Shown: positions 13,201-27,270 of the stretch, in pieces
How the letters are laid out: every line of letters begins with the position of its first letter
How positions within the stretch are numbered: position 1 is the stretch's first letter
Assembly: GCA_030770545.1 (NCBI GenBank)
Contig: CM061093.1
Span: 2,592,501-2,656,500 of the forward strand
Length of the DNA stretch: 64,000 nucleotides
Direction: 5' to 3'
DNA from: Macropodus opercularis
Lineage: Eukaryota; Chordata; Actinopteri; Anabantiformes; Osphronemidae
Notes under the pieces: model-generated
Database searches by the model: none
The model's input: only the letters and a program-made list of their open reading frames with translations
What the model was told of the DNA's origin: nothing
Made by a program: the position numbers and the translations under genes

Positions 13201-16200
13201 TTGGTGGTTCAGATACCTCTGACTTCTTGACCTGACTTCCTCGGCAGACAGAACAGTTGTCCAGCAATCGTAGGTTTGGTGGGTCAACTGACTCGGTTCC
13301 GTAGGAGACAGGTCAGTCATAAAGTAATCATTGGATCGGTGTTTCAATGGAATTTGACTGTGCTATTTGTGTTCCACAAGTGACACGGCATTTGTCCACC
13401 AATCGTAGGTTTCGTGATTTCATTGACTATGTCTCTGTGAGTTGAGTTCCTCAGGAGACAAAACAATGTTTCACCAATCATAGGTTTGGTGTTTCAGATG
13501 CCTCTGACCTCTAGACCTGACTTCCTCAGGAGACAGAACAGTTGTCTACCAATCGTAGGATTGGTGGTTCAATTGAGTCAGTTCCTTAGGAGACAGGTCA
13601 GTTGTCAGCCATTCAGTGAAACACTTGTTCAAATGATTGTTACTGTGTTGTTTGTGTTCCGGAAGGGACAAAGCATTCGCCCACCTATCGGAGGATAGGT
13701 GTTTTTAATAACGCTTTGTTGTTTTTGAGTTTGTCAAGGTACAGAGCAGTCGTCGGTGGTTCCATTGATGCCTACTACTTGACCTGAGTTACAGAGGGAG
13801 CAGAGCAGTTGTTCTCCAGTCATTGAGTTGGTGGGTGAAATGTCTCTGGCTCTTTTCCTTGTGTTCCTCAGGTTATAGAGCAGTGGTCCACCAGTCGTAG
13901 GATTGGTGGTTCAGATACCTCTGACTTCTTGACCTGAATTCCTCGGCAGACAGAACAGTTGTCCAGCAATCGTAGGTTTGGTGGGTCAACTGACTCGGTT
14001 CCGTAGGAGACAGGTCAGTCATAAAGTAATCATTGGATCGGTGTTTCAATTGAATTTGACTGTGCTATTTGTGTTCCACAAGTGACACGGCATTTGTCCA
14101 CCAATCGTAGGTTTCGTGATTTCATTGACTATGTCTCTGTGAGTTGAGTTCCTCAGGAGACAAAACAGTGTTTCACCAATCGTAGGTTTCGTGATTTCAT
14201 TGACTATGTCTCTGTGAGTTGAGTTCCTCAGGAGACAAAACAATGTTTCACCAATCATAGGTTTGGTGTTTCAGATGCCTCTGACCTCTAGACCTGACTT
14301 CCTCAGGAGACAGAACAGTTGTCTACCAATCGTAGGATTGGTGGTTCAATTGAGTCCGTTCCTTAGGAGACAGGTCAGTTGTCAGCCATTCATTGAAACA
14401 CTTGTTCAAATGATTGTTACTGTGTTGTTTGTGTTCCGGAAGGGACAAAGCATTCGCCCACCTATAGGTGTTTTTAATAACGCTTTGTTGTTTTTGAGTT
14501 TGTCGAGGTACAGAGCAGTCGTCGGTGGTTCCATTGACGCCTACTACTTGACCTGAGTTACAGAGGGAGCAGAGCAGTTGTTCTCCAGTCATTGAGTTGG
14601 TGGGTGAAATGTCTCTGGCTCTTTTCCTTGTGTTCCTCAGGTTATAGAGCAGTGGTCCACCAGTCGTAGGATTGGTGGTTCAGATACCTCTGACTTCTTG
14701 ACCTGACTTCCTCGGCAGACAGAACAGTTGTCCAGCAATCGTAGGTTTGGTGGGTCAACTGACTCGGTTCCGTAGGAGACAGGTCAGTCATAAAGTAATC
14801 ATTGGATCGGTGTTTCAATGGAATTTGACTGTGCTATTTGTGTTCCACAAGTGACACGGCATTTGTCCACCAATCGTAGGTTTCGTGATTTCATTGACTA
14901 TGTCTCTGTGAGTTGAGTTCCTCAGGAGACAAAACAATGTTTCACCAATCATAGGTTTGGTGTTTCAGATGCCTCTGACCTCTAGACCTGACTTCCTCAG
15001 GAGACAGAACAGTTGTCTACCAATCGTAGGATTGGTGGTTCAATTGAGTCCGTTCCTTAGGAGACAGGTCAGTTGTCAGCCATTCATTGAAACACTTGTT
15101 CAAATGATTGTTACTGTGTTGTTTGTGTTCCGGAAGGGACAAAGCATTCGCCCACCTATCGGAGGATAGGTGTTTTTAATAACGCTTTGTTGTTTTTGAG
15201 TTTGTCAAGGTACAGAGCAGTCGTCGGTGGTTCCATTGACGCCTACTACTTGACCTGAGTTACAGAGGGAGCAGAGCAGTTGTTCTCCAGTCATTGAGTT
15301 GGTGGGTGAAATGTCTCTGGCTCTATTCCTTGTATTCCTCAGGTTATAGAGCAGTGGTCCACCAGTCGTAGGATTGGTGGTTCAGATACCTCTGACTTCT
15401 TGACCTGACTTCCTCGGCAGACAGAACAGTTGTCCAGCAATCGTAGGTTTGGTGGGTCAACTGACTCGGTTCCGTAGGAGACAGGTCAGTCATAAAGTAA
15501 TCATTGGATCGGTGTTTCAATGGAATTTGACTGTGCTATTTGTGTTCCACAAGTGACACGGCATTTGTCCACCAATCGTAGGTTTCGTGATTTCATTGAC
15601 TATGTCTCTGTGAGTTGAGTTCCTCAGGAGACAAAACAGTGTTTCACCAATCGTAGGTTTCGTGATTTCATTGACTATGTCTCTGTGAGTTGAGTTCCTC
15701 AGGACACAAAACAGTGTTTCACCAATCGTAGGTTTCGTGATTTCATTGACTATGTCTCTGTGAGTCGAGTTCCTCAGGAGACAAAACAATGTTTCACCAA
15801 TCATAGGTTTGGTGTTTCAGATGCCTCTGACCTCTAGACCTGACTTCCTCAGGAGACAGAACAGTTGTCTACCAATCGTAGGATTGGTGGTTCAATTGAG
15901 TCCGTTCCTTAGGAGACAGGTCAGTTGTCAGCCATTCATTGAAACACTTGTTCAAATGATTGTTACTGTGTTGTTTGTGTTCCGGAAGGGACAAAGCATT
16001 CGCCCACCTATCGGAGGATAGGTGTTTTTAATAACGCTTTGTTGTTTTTGAGTTTGTCAAGGTACAGAGCAGTCGTCGGTGGTTCCATTGACGCCTACTA
16101 CTTGACCTGAGTTACAGAGGGAGCAGAGCAGTTGTTCTCCAGTCATTGAGTTGGTGGGTGAAATGTCTCTGGCTCTTTTCCTTGTGTTCCTCAGGTTATA

Positions 16201-16427
16201 GAGCAGTGGTCCACCAGTCGTAGGATTGGTGGTTCAGATACCTCTGACTTCTTGACCTGACTTCCTCGGCAGACAGAACAGTTGTCCAGCAATCGTAGGT
16301 TTGGTGGGTCAACTGACTCGGTTCCGTAGGAGACAGGTCAGTCATAAAGTAATCATTGGATCGGTGTTTCAATGGAATTTGACTGTGCTATTTGTGTTCC
16401 ACAAGTGACACGGCATTTGTCCACCAA

Positions 16428-16806
16428 TCGTAGGTTTCGTGATTTCATTGACTATGTCTCTGTGAGTTGAGTTCCTCAGGAGACAAAACAGTGTTTCACC
16501 AATCGTAGGTTTCGTGATTTCATTGACTATGTCTCTGTGAGTTGAGTTCCTCAGGACACAAAACAGTGTTTCACCAATCGTAGGTTTCGTGATTTCATTG
16601 ACTATGTCTCTGTGAGTCGAGTTCCTCAGGAGACAAAACAATGTTTCACCAATCGTAGGTTTCGTGATTTCATTGACTATGTCTCTGTGAGTTGAGTTCC
16701 TCAGGAGACAAAACAGTGTTTCACCAATCGTAGGTTTCGTGATTTCATTGACTATGTCTCTGTTAGTTGAGTTCCTCAGGAGACAAAACAGTGTTTCACC
16801 AATCAT
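16428..16806. repeat. Largest 75-bp sub-repeat expansion
   Basis: Five tandem copies of the 75-bp monomer (GTAGGTTTCGTGATTTCATT core, then a GTTGAGTTCCTCAGG box) lie inside one unit, stretching it to 1002 bp. Neighbouring units have one to four copies. One copy carries GGACACAAAAC in place of GGAGACAAAAC, and this variant recurs in the middle copy of three-copy units elsewhere (for example near 17,555 and 20,507). Confidence 0.88.
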
Positions 16807-19800
16807 AGGTTTGGTGTTTCAGATGCCTCTGACCTCTAGACCTGACTTCCTCAGGAGACAGAACAGTTGTCTACCAATCGTAGGATTGGTGGTTCAATTG
16901 AGTCAGTTCCTTAGGAGACAGGTCAGTTGTCAGCCATTCATTGAAACACTTGTTTAAATGATTGTTACTGTGTTGTTTGTGTTCCGGAAGGGACAAAGCA
17001 TTCGCCCACTTATCGGAGGATAGGTGTTTTTAATAACGCTTTGTTGTTTTTGAGTTTGTCAAGGTACAGAGCAGTCGTCGGTGGTTCCATTGACGCCTAC
17101 TACTTGACCTGAGTTAAAGAGGGAGCAGAGCAGTTGTTCTCCAGTCATTGAGTTGGTGGGTGAAATGTCTCTGGCTCTTTTCCTTGTGTTCCTCAGGTCA
17201 TAGAGCAGTGGTTCACCAGTCGTAGGATTGGTGGTTCAGATACCTCTGACTTCTTGACCTGACTTCCTCGGCAGACAGAACAGTTGTCCAGCAATCGTAG
17301 GTTTGGTGGGTCAACTGACTCGGTTCCGTAGGAGACAGGTCAGTCATAAAGCAATCATTGGATCGGTGTTTCAATTGAATTTGACTGTGCTATTTGTGTT
17401 CCACAAGTGACACGGCATTTGTCCACCAATCGTAGGTTTCGTGATTTCATTGACTATGTCTCTGTGAGTTGAGTTCCTCAGGAGACAAAACAGTGTTTCA
17501 CCAATCGTAGGTTTCGTGATTTCATTGACTATGTCTCTGTGAGTTGAGTTCCTCAGGACACAAAACAGTGTTTCACCAATCGTAGGTTTCGTGATTTCAT
17601 TGACTATGTCTCTGTGAGTTGAGTTCCTCAGGAGACAAAACAATGTTTCACCAATCATAGGTTTGGTGTTTCAGATGCCTCTGACCTCTAGACCTGACTT
17701 CCTCAGGAGACAGAACAGTTGTCTACCAATCGTAGGATTGGTGGTTCAATTGAGTCCGTTCCTTAGGAGACAGGTCAGTTGTCAGCCGTTCATTGAAACA
17801 CTTGTTCAAATGATTGTTACTGTGTTGTTTGTGTTCCGGAAGGGACAAAGCATTCGCCCACCTATAGGTGTTTTTAATAACGCTTTGTTGTTTTTGAGTT
17901 TGTCAAGGTACAGAGCAGTCGTCGGTGGTTCCATTGACGCCTACTACTTGACCTGAGTTACAGAGGGAGCAGAGCAGTTGTTCTCCAGTCATTGAGTTGG
18001 TGGGTGAAATGTCTCTGGCTCTTTTCCTTGTGTTCCTCAGGTTATAGAGCAGTTGTCCAGCAATCGTAGGTTTGGTGGGTCAACTGACTCGGTTCTGCAG
18101 GAGACAGGTCAGTCATAAAGTAATCATTGGATCGGTGTTTCAATGGAATTTGACTGTGCTATTTGTGTTCCACAAGTGACACGGCATTTGTCCACCAATC
18201 GTAGGTTTCGTGATTTCATTGACTATGTCTCTGTGAGTTGAGTTCCTCAGGAGACAAAACAATGTTTCACCAATCATAGGTTTGGTGTTTCAGATGCCTC
18301 TGACCTCTAGACCTGACTTCCTCAGGAGACAGAACAGTTGTCTACCAATCGTAGGATTGGTGGTTCAATTGAGTCAGTTCCTTAGGAGACAGGTCAGTTG
18401 TCAGCCATTCATTGAAACACTTGTTCAAATGATTGTTACTGTGTTGTTTGTGTTCCGGAAGGGACAAAGCATTCGCCCACCTATCGGAGGATAGGTGTTT
18501 TTAATAACGCTTTGTTGTTTTTGAGTTTGTCGAGGTACAGAGCAGTCGTCGGTGGTTCCATTGACGCCTACTACTTGACCTGAGTTACAGAGGGAGCAGA
18601 GCAGTTGTTCTCCAGTCATTGAGTTGGTGGGTGAAATTTCTCTGGCTCTTTTCCTTGTGTTCCTCAGGTTATAGAGCAGTGGTCCACCAGTCGTAGGATT
18701 GGTGGTTCAGATACCTCTGACTTCTTGACCTGACTTCCTCGGCAGACAGAACAGTTGTCCAGCAATCGTAGGTTTGGTGGGTCAACTGACTCGGTTCTGT
18801 AGGAGACAGGTCAGTCATAAAGTAATCATTGGATCGGTGTTTCAATGGAATTTGACTGTGCTATTTGTGTTCCACAAGTGACACGGCATTTGTCCACCAA
18901 TCGTAGGTTTCGTGATTTCATTGACTATGTCTCTGTGAGTTGAGTTCCTCAGGAGACAAAACAGTGTTTCACCAATCGTAGGTTTCGTGATTTCATTGAC
19001 TATGTCTCTGTGAGTTGAGTTCCTCAGGAGACAAAACAATGTTTCACCAATCATAGGTTTGGTGTTTCAGATGCCTCTGACCTCTAGACCTGACTTCCTC
19101 AGGAGACAGAACAGTTGTCTACCAATCGTAGGATTGGTGGTTCAATTGAGTCAGTTCCTTAGGAGACAGGTCAGTTGTCAGCCATTCATTGAAACACTTG
19201 TTCAAATGATTGTTACTGTGTTGTTTGTGTTCCGGAAGGGACAAAGCATTCGCCCACCTATCGGAGGATAGGTGTTTTTAATAACGCTTTGTTGTTTTTG
19301 AGTTTGTCGAGGTACAGAGCAGTCGTCGGTGGTTCCATTGACGCCTACTACTTGACCTGAGTTACAGAGGGAGCAGAGCAGTTGTTCTCCAGTCATTGAG
19401 TTGGTGGGTGAAATGTCTCTGGCTCTCTTCCTTGTGTTCCTCAGGTTATAGAGCAGTGGTCCACCAGTCGTAGGATTGGTGGTTCAGATACCTCTGACTT
19501 CTTGACCTGACTTCCTCGGCAGACAGAACAGTTGTCCAGCAATCGTAGGTTTGGTGGGTCAACTGACTCGGTTCCGTAGGAGACAGGTCAGTCATAAAGT
19601 AATCATTGGATCGGTGTTTCAATGGAATTTGACTGTGCTATTTGTGTTCCACAAGTGACACGGCATTTGTCCACCAATCGTAGGTTTCGTGATTTCATTG
19701 ACTATGTCTCTGTGAGTTGAGTTCCTCAGGAGACAAAACAATGTTTCACCAATCATAGGTTTGGTGTTTCAGATGCCTCTGACCTCTAGACCTGACTTCC

Positions 19801-20612
19801 TCAGGAGACAGAACAGTTGTCTACCAATCGTAGGATTGGTGGTTCAATTGAGTCAGTTCCTTAGGAGACAGGTCAGTTGTCAGCCATTCATTGAAACACT
19901 TGTTCAAATGATTGTTACTGTGTTGTTTGTGTTCCGGAAGGGACAAAGCATTCGCCCACCTATCGGAGGATAGGTGTTTTTAATAACGCTTTGTTGTTTT
20001 TGAGTTTGTCGAGGTACAGAGCAGTCGTCGGTGGTTCCATTGACGCCTACTACTTGACCTGAGTTACAGAGGGAGCAGAGCAGTTGTTCTCCAGTCATTG
20101 AGTTGGTGGGTGAAATGTCTCTGGCTCTTTTCCTTGTGTTCCTCAGGTTATAGAGCAGTGGTCCACCAGTCGTAGGATTGGTGGTTCAGATACCTCTGAC
20201 TTCTTGACCTGACTTCCTCGGCAGACAGAACAGTTGTCCAGCAATCGTAGGTTTGGTGGGTCAACTGACTCGGTTCCGTAGGAGACAGGTCAGTCATAAA
20301 GTAATCATTGGATCGGTGTTTCAATGGAATTTGACTGTGCTATTTGTGTTCCACAAGTGACACGGCATTTGTCCACCAATCGTAGGTTTCGTGATTTCAT
20401 TGACTATGTCTCTGTGAGTTGAGTTCCTCAGGAGACAAAACAGTGTTTCACCAATCGTAGGTTTCGTGATTTCATTGACTATGTCTCTGTGAGTTGAGTT
20501 CCTCAGGACACAAAACAGTGTTTCACCAATCGTAGGTTTCGTGATTTCATTGACTATGTCTCTGTGAGTCGAGTTCCTCAGGAGACAAAACAATGTTTCA
20601 CCAATCATAGGT

Positions 20613-23600
20613 TTGGTGTTTCAGATGCCTCTGACCTCTAGACCTGACTTCCTCAGGAGACAGAACAGTTGTCTACCAATCGTAGGATTGGTAGTTCAAT
20701 TGAGTCCGTTCCTTAGGAGACAGGTCAGTTGTCAGCCATTCATTGAAACACTTGTTCAAATGATTGTTACTGTGTTGTTTGTGTTCCGGAAGGGACAAAG
20801 CATTCGCCCACCTATCGGAGGATAGGTGTTTTTAATAACGCTTTGTTGTTTTTGAGTTTGTCAAGGTACAGAGCAATCGTCGGTGGTTCCATTGACGCCT
20901 ACTACTTGCCCTGAGTTACAGAGGGAGCAGAGCAGTTGTTCTCCAGTCATTGAGTTGGTGGGTGAAATGTCTCTGGCTCTTTTCCTTGTGTTCCTCAGGT
21001 TATAGAGCAGTGGTCCACCAGTCGTAGGATTGGTGGTTCAGATACCTCTGACTTCTTGACCTGACTTCCTCGGCAGACAAAACAGTTGTCCAGCAATTGT
21101 AGGTTTGGTGGGTCAACTGACTCGGTTCCGTAGGAGACAGGTCAGTCATAAAGCAATCATTGGATCGGTGTTTCAATGGAATTTGACTGTGCTATTTGTG
21201 TTCCACAAGTGACACGGCATTTGTCCACCAATCGTAGGTTTCGTGATTTCATTGACTATGTCTCTGTGAGTTGAGTTCCTCAGGAGACAAAACAGTGTTT
21301 CACCAATCGTAGGTTTCGTGATTTCATTGACTATGTCTCTGTGAGTTGAGTTCCTCAGGAGACAAAACAGTGTTTCACCAATCGTAGGTTTCGTGATTTC
21401 ATTGACTATGTCTCTGTGAGTTGAGTTCCTCAGGAGACAAAACAGTGTTTCACCAATCGTAGGTTTCGTGATTTCATTGACTATGTCTCTGTGAGTTAAG
21501 TTCCTCAGGAGACAAAACAATGTTTCACCAATCATAGGTTTGGTGTTTCAGATGCCTCTGACCTCTAGACCTGACTTCCTCAGGAGACAGAACAGTTGTC
21601 TACCAATCGTAGGATTGGTGGTTCAATTGAGTCCGTTCCTTAGGAGACAGGTCAGTTGTCAGCCATTCATTGAAACACTTGTTCAAATGATTGTTACTGT
21701 GTTGTTTGCGTTCCGGAAGGGACAAAGCATTCGCCCACCTATCGGAGGATAGGTGTTTTTAATAACGCTTTGTTGTTTTTGAGTTTGTCAAGGTACAGAG
21801 CAGTCGTCGGTGGTTCCATTGACGCCTACTACTTGACCTGAGTTACAGAGGGAGCAGAGCAGTTGTTCTCCAGTCATTGAGTTGGTGGGTGAAATGTCTC
21901 TGGCTCTTTTCCTTGTGTTTCTCAGGTTATAGAGCAGTGGTCCACCAGTCGTAGGATTGGTGGTTCAGATACCTCTGACTTCTTGACCTGACTTCCTCGG
22001 CAGACAGAACAGTTGTCCAGCAATCGTAGGTTTGGTGGGTCAACTGACTCGGTTCCGTAGGAGACAGGTCAGTCATAAAGCAATCATTGGATCGGTGTTT
22101 CAATTGAATTTGACTGTGCTATTTGTGTTCCACAAGTGACACGGCATTTGTCCACCAATCGTAGGTTTCGTGATTTCATTGACTATGTCTCTGTGAGTTG
22201 AGTTCCTCAGGAGACAAAACAGTGTTTCACCAATCGTAGGTTTCGTGATTTCATTGGCTATGTCTCTGTGAGTTGAGTTCCTCGGGACACAAAACAGTGT
22301 TTCACCAATCGTAGGTTTCGTGATTTCATTCACTATGTCTCTGTGAGTTGAGTTCCTCAGGAGACAAAACAATGTTTCACCAATCATAGGTTTGGTGTTT
22401 CAGATGCCTCTGACCTCTAGACCTGACTTCCTCAGGAGACAGAACAGTTGTCTACCAATCGTAGGATTGGTGGTTCAATTGAGTCAGTTCCTTAGGAGAC
22501 AGGTCAGTTGTCAGCCATTCATTGAAACACTTGTTCAAATGATTGTTACTGTGTTGTTTGTGTTCCGGAAGGGACAAAGCATTCGCCCACTTATCGGAGG
22601 ATAAGTGTTTTTAATAACGCTTTGTTGTTTTTGAGTTTGTCAAGGTACAGAGCAGTCGTCGGTGGTTCCATCGACGCCTACTACTTGACCTGAGTTACAG
22701 AGGGAGCAGAGCAGTTGTTCTCCAGTCATTGAGTTGGTGGGTGAAATGTCTCTGGCTCTTTTCCTTGTGTTCCTCAGGTCATAGAGCAGTGGTCCACCAG
22801 TCGTAGGATTGGTGGTTCAGATACCTCTGACTTCTTGACCTGACTTCCTCGGCAGACAGAACAGTTGTCCAGCAATCGTAGGTTTGGTGGGTCAACTGAC
22901 TCGGTTCCGTAGGAGACAGGTCAGTCATAAAGTAATCATTGGATCGGTGTTTCAATGGAATTTGACTGTGCTATTTGTGTTCCACAAGTGACACGGCATT
23001 TGTCCACCAATCGTAGGTTTCGTGATTTCATTGACTATGTCTCTGTGAGTTGAGTTCCTCAGGAGACAAAACAGTGTTTCACCAATCGTAGGTTTCGTGA
23101 TTTCATTGACTATGTCTCTGTGAGTTGAGTTCCTCAGGACACAAAACAGTGTTTCACCAATCGTAGGTTTCGTGATTTCATTGACTATGTCTCTGTGAGT
23201 CGAGTTCCTCAGGAGACAAAACAATGTTTCACCAATCATAGGTTTGGTGTTTCAGATGCCTCTGACCTCTAGACCTGACTTCCTCAGGAGACAGAACAGT
23301 TGTCTACCAATCGTAGGATTGGTAGTTCAATTGAGTCCGTTCCTTAGGAGACAGGTCAGTTGTCAGCCATTCATTGAAACACTTGTTCAAATGATTGTTA
23401 CTGTGTTGTTTGTGTTCCGGAAGGGACAAAGCATTCGCCCACCTATCGGAGGATAGGTGTTTTTAATAACGCTTTGTTGTTTTTGAGTTTGTCAAGGTAC
23501 AGAGCAGTCGTCGGTGGTTCCATTGACGCCTACTACTTGACCTGAGTTACAGAGGGAGCAGAGCAGTTGTTCTCCAGTCATTGAGTTGGTGGGTGAATTG

Positions 23601-26600
23601 TCTCTGGCTCTTTTCCTTGTGTTCCTCAGGTTATAGAGCAGTGGTCCACCAGTCGTAGGATTGGTGGTTCAGATACCTCTGACTTCTTGACCTGACTTCC
23701 TCGGCAGACAGAACAGTTGTCCAGCAATCGTAGGTTTGGTGGGTCAACTGACTCGGTTCCGTAGGAGAAAGGTCAGTCATAAAGCAATCATTGGATCGGT
23801 GTTTCAATGGAATTTGACTGTGCTATTTGTGTTCCACAAGTGACACGGCAATTGTCCACCAATCGTAGGTTTCGTGATTTCATTGACTATGTCTCTGTGA
23901 GTTGAGTTCCTCAGGAGACAAAACAATGTTTCACCAATCATAGCTTTGGTGTTTCAGATGCCTCTGACCTCTAGACCTGACTTCCTCAGGAGACAGAACA
24001 GTTGTCTACCAATCGTAGAATTAGTGGTTCAATTGAGTCCGTTCCTTAGGAGACAGGTCAGTTGTCAGCCATTCATTGAAACACTTGTTCAAATGATTGT
24101 TACTGTGTTGTTTGTGTTCCGGAAGGGACAAAGCATTCGCCCACCTATCGGAGGATAGGTGTTTTTAATAACGCTTTGTTGTTTTTGAGTTTGTCAAGGT
24201 ACAGAGCAATCGTCGGTGGTTCCATTGACGCCTACTACTTGCCCTGAGTTACAGAGGGAGCAGAGCAGTTGTTCTCCAGTCATTGAGTTGGTGGGTGAAA
24301 TGTCTCTGGCTCTTTTCCTTGTGTTCCTCAGGTTATAGAGCAGTGGTCCACCAGTCGTAGGATTGGTGGTTCAGATACCTCTGACTTCTTGACCTGACTT
24401 CCTCGGCAGACAAAACAGTTGTCCAGCAATTGTAGGTTTGGTGGGTCAACTGACTCGGTTCCGTAGGAGACAGGTCAGTCATAAAGCAATCATTGGATCG
24501 GTGTTTCAATGGAATTTGACTGTGCTATTTGTGTTCCACAAGTGACACGGCATTTGTCCACCAATCGTAGGTTTCGTGATTTCATTGACTATGTCTCTGT
24601 GAGTTGAGTTCCTCAGGAGACAAAACAGTGTTTCACCAATCGTAGGTTTCGTGATTTCATTGACTATGTCTCTGTGAGTTGAGTTCCTCAGGAGACAAAA
24701 CAGTGTTTCACCAATCGTAGGTTTCGTGATTTCATTGACTATGTCTCTGTGAGTTAAGTTCCTCAGGAGACAAAACAATGTTTCACCAATCATAGGTTTG
24801 GTGTTTCAGATGCCTCTGACCTCTAGACCTGACTTCCTCAGGAGACAGAACAGTTGTCTACCAATCGTAGGATTGGTGGTTCAATTGAGTCCGTTCCTTA
24901 GGAGACAGGTCAGTTGTCAGCCATTCATTGAAACACTTGTTCAAATGATTGTTACTGTGTTGTTTGTGTTCCGGAAGGGACAAAGCATTCGCCCACCTAT
25001 CGGAGGATAGGTGTTTTTAATAACGCTTTGTTGTTTTTGAGTTTGTCAAGGTACAGAGCAGTCGTCGGTGGTTCCATTGACGCCTACTACTTGACCTGAG
25101 TTACAGAGGGAGCAGAGCAGTTGTTCTCCAGTCATTGAGTTGGTGGGTGAAATGTCTCTGGCTCTTTTCCTTGTGTTTCTCAGGTTATAGAGCAGTGGTC
25201 CACCAGTCGTAGGATTGGTGGTTCAGATACCTCTGACTTCTTGACCTGACTTCCTCGGCAGACAGAACAGTTGTCCAGCAATCGTAGGTTTGGTGGGTCA
25301 ACTGACTCGGTTCCGTAGGAGACAGGTCAGTCATAAAGCAATCATTGGATCGGTGTTTCAATTGAATTTGACTGTGCTATTTGTGTTCCACAAGTGACAC
25401 GGCATTTGTCCACCAATCGTAGGTTTCGTGATTTCATTGACTATGTCTCTGTGAGTTGAGTTCCTCAGGAGACAAAACAGTGTTTCACCAATCGTAGGTT
25501 TCGTGATTTCATTGGCTATGTCTCTGTGAGTTGAGTTCCTCGGGACACAAAACAGTGTTTCACCAATCGTAGGTTTCGTGATTTCATTCACTATGTCTCT
25601 GTGAGTTGAGTTCCTCAGGAGACAAAACAATGTTTCACCAATCATAGGTTTGGTGTTTCAGATGCCTCTGACCTCTAGACCTGACTTCCTCAGGAGACAG
25701 AACAGTTGTCTACCAATCATAGGATTGGTGGTTCAATTGAGTCAGTTCCTTAGGAGACAGGTCAGTTGTCAGCCATTCATTGAAACACTTGTTCAAATGA
25801 TTGTTACTGTGTTGTTTGTGTTCCGGAAGGGACAAAGCATTCGCCCACTTATCGGAGGATAGGTGTTTTTAATAACGCTTTGTTGTTTTTGAGTTTGTCA
25901 AGGTACAGAGCAGTCGTCGGTGCTTCCATTGACGCCTACTACTTGACCTGAGTTACAGAGGGAGCAGAGCAGTTGTTCTCCAGTCATTGAGTTGGTGGGT
26001 GAAATGTCTCTGGCTCTTTTCCTTGTGTTTCTCAGGTTATAGAGCAGTGGTCCACCAGTCGTAGGATTGGTGGTTCAGATACCTCTGACTTCTTGACCTG
26101 ACTTCCTCGGCAGACAGAACAGTTGTCCAGCAATCGTAGGTTTGGTGGGTCAACTGACTCGGTTCCGTAGGAGACAGGTCAGTCATAAAGCAATCATTGG
26201 ATCGGTGTTTCAATGGAATTTGACTGTGCTATTTGTGTTCCACAAGTGACACGGCATTTGTCCACCAATCGTAGGTTTCGTGATTTCATTGACTATGTCT
26301 CTGTGAGTTGAGTTCCTCAGGAGACAAAACATTGTTTCACCAATCGTAGGTTTCGTGATTTCATTGACTATGTCTCTGTGAGTTGAGTTCCTCAGGACAC
26401 AAAACAGTGTTTCACCAATCGTAGGTTTCGTGATTTCATTGACTATGTCTCTGTGAGTTGAGTTCCTCAGGAGACAAAACAATGTTTCACCAATCATAGG
26501 TTTGGTGTTTCAGATGCCTCTGACCTCTAGACCTGACTTCCTCAGGAGACAGAACAGTTGTCTACCAATCGTAGGATTGGTGGTTCAATTGAGTCCGTTC

Positions 26601-27270
26601 CTTAGGAGACAGGTCAGTTGTCAGCCATTCATTGAAACACTTGTTCAAATGATTGTTACTGTGTTGTTTGTGTTCCGGAAGGGACAAAGCATTCGCCCAC
26701 CTATAGGTGTTTTTAATAACGCTTTGTTGTTTTTGAGTTTGTCAAGGTACAGAGCAGTCGTCGGTGGTTCCATTGACGCCTACTACTTGACCTGAGTTAC
26801 AGAGGGAGCAGAGCAGTTGTTCTCCAGTCATTGAGTTGGTGGGTGAAATGTCTCTGGCTCTTTTCCTTGTGTTCCTCAGGTTATAGAGCAGTGGTCCACC
26901 AGTCGTAGGATTGGTGGTTCAGATACCTCTGACTTCTTGACCTGACTTTCTTGGCAGACAGAACAGTTGTCCAGCAATCGTAGGTTTGGTGGGTCAACTG
27001 ACTCGGTTCCGTAGGAGACAGGTCAGTCATAAAGCAATCATTGGATCGGTGTTTCAATGGAATTTGACTGTGCTATTTGTGTTCCACAAGTGACACGGCA
27101 TTTGTCCACCAATCGTAGGTTTCGTGATTTCATTGACTATGTCTCTGTGAGTTGAGTTCCTCAGGAGACAAAACAGTGTTTCACCAATCGTAGGTTTCGT
27201 GATTTCATTGACTATGTCTCTGTGAGTTGAGTTCCTCAGGAGACAAAACAATGTTTCACCAATCATAGGT
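20613..27270. repeat. Duplicated four-unit satellite block
   Basis: The block from 20,613 to about 23,945 is repeated from 23,946 to about 27,270. Shared private variants support this: CTTGCCCTGAG near 20,909 and 24,240, GTTAAGTTCC near 21,496 and 24,754, CATTGGCTATG near 22,255 and 25,513, and CTCGGGACAC near 22,283 and 25,541. The offset is 3,333 bp before, and 3,258 bp after, one extra 75-bp copy in the left block. Confidence 0.8.
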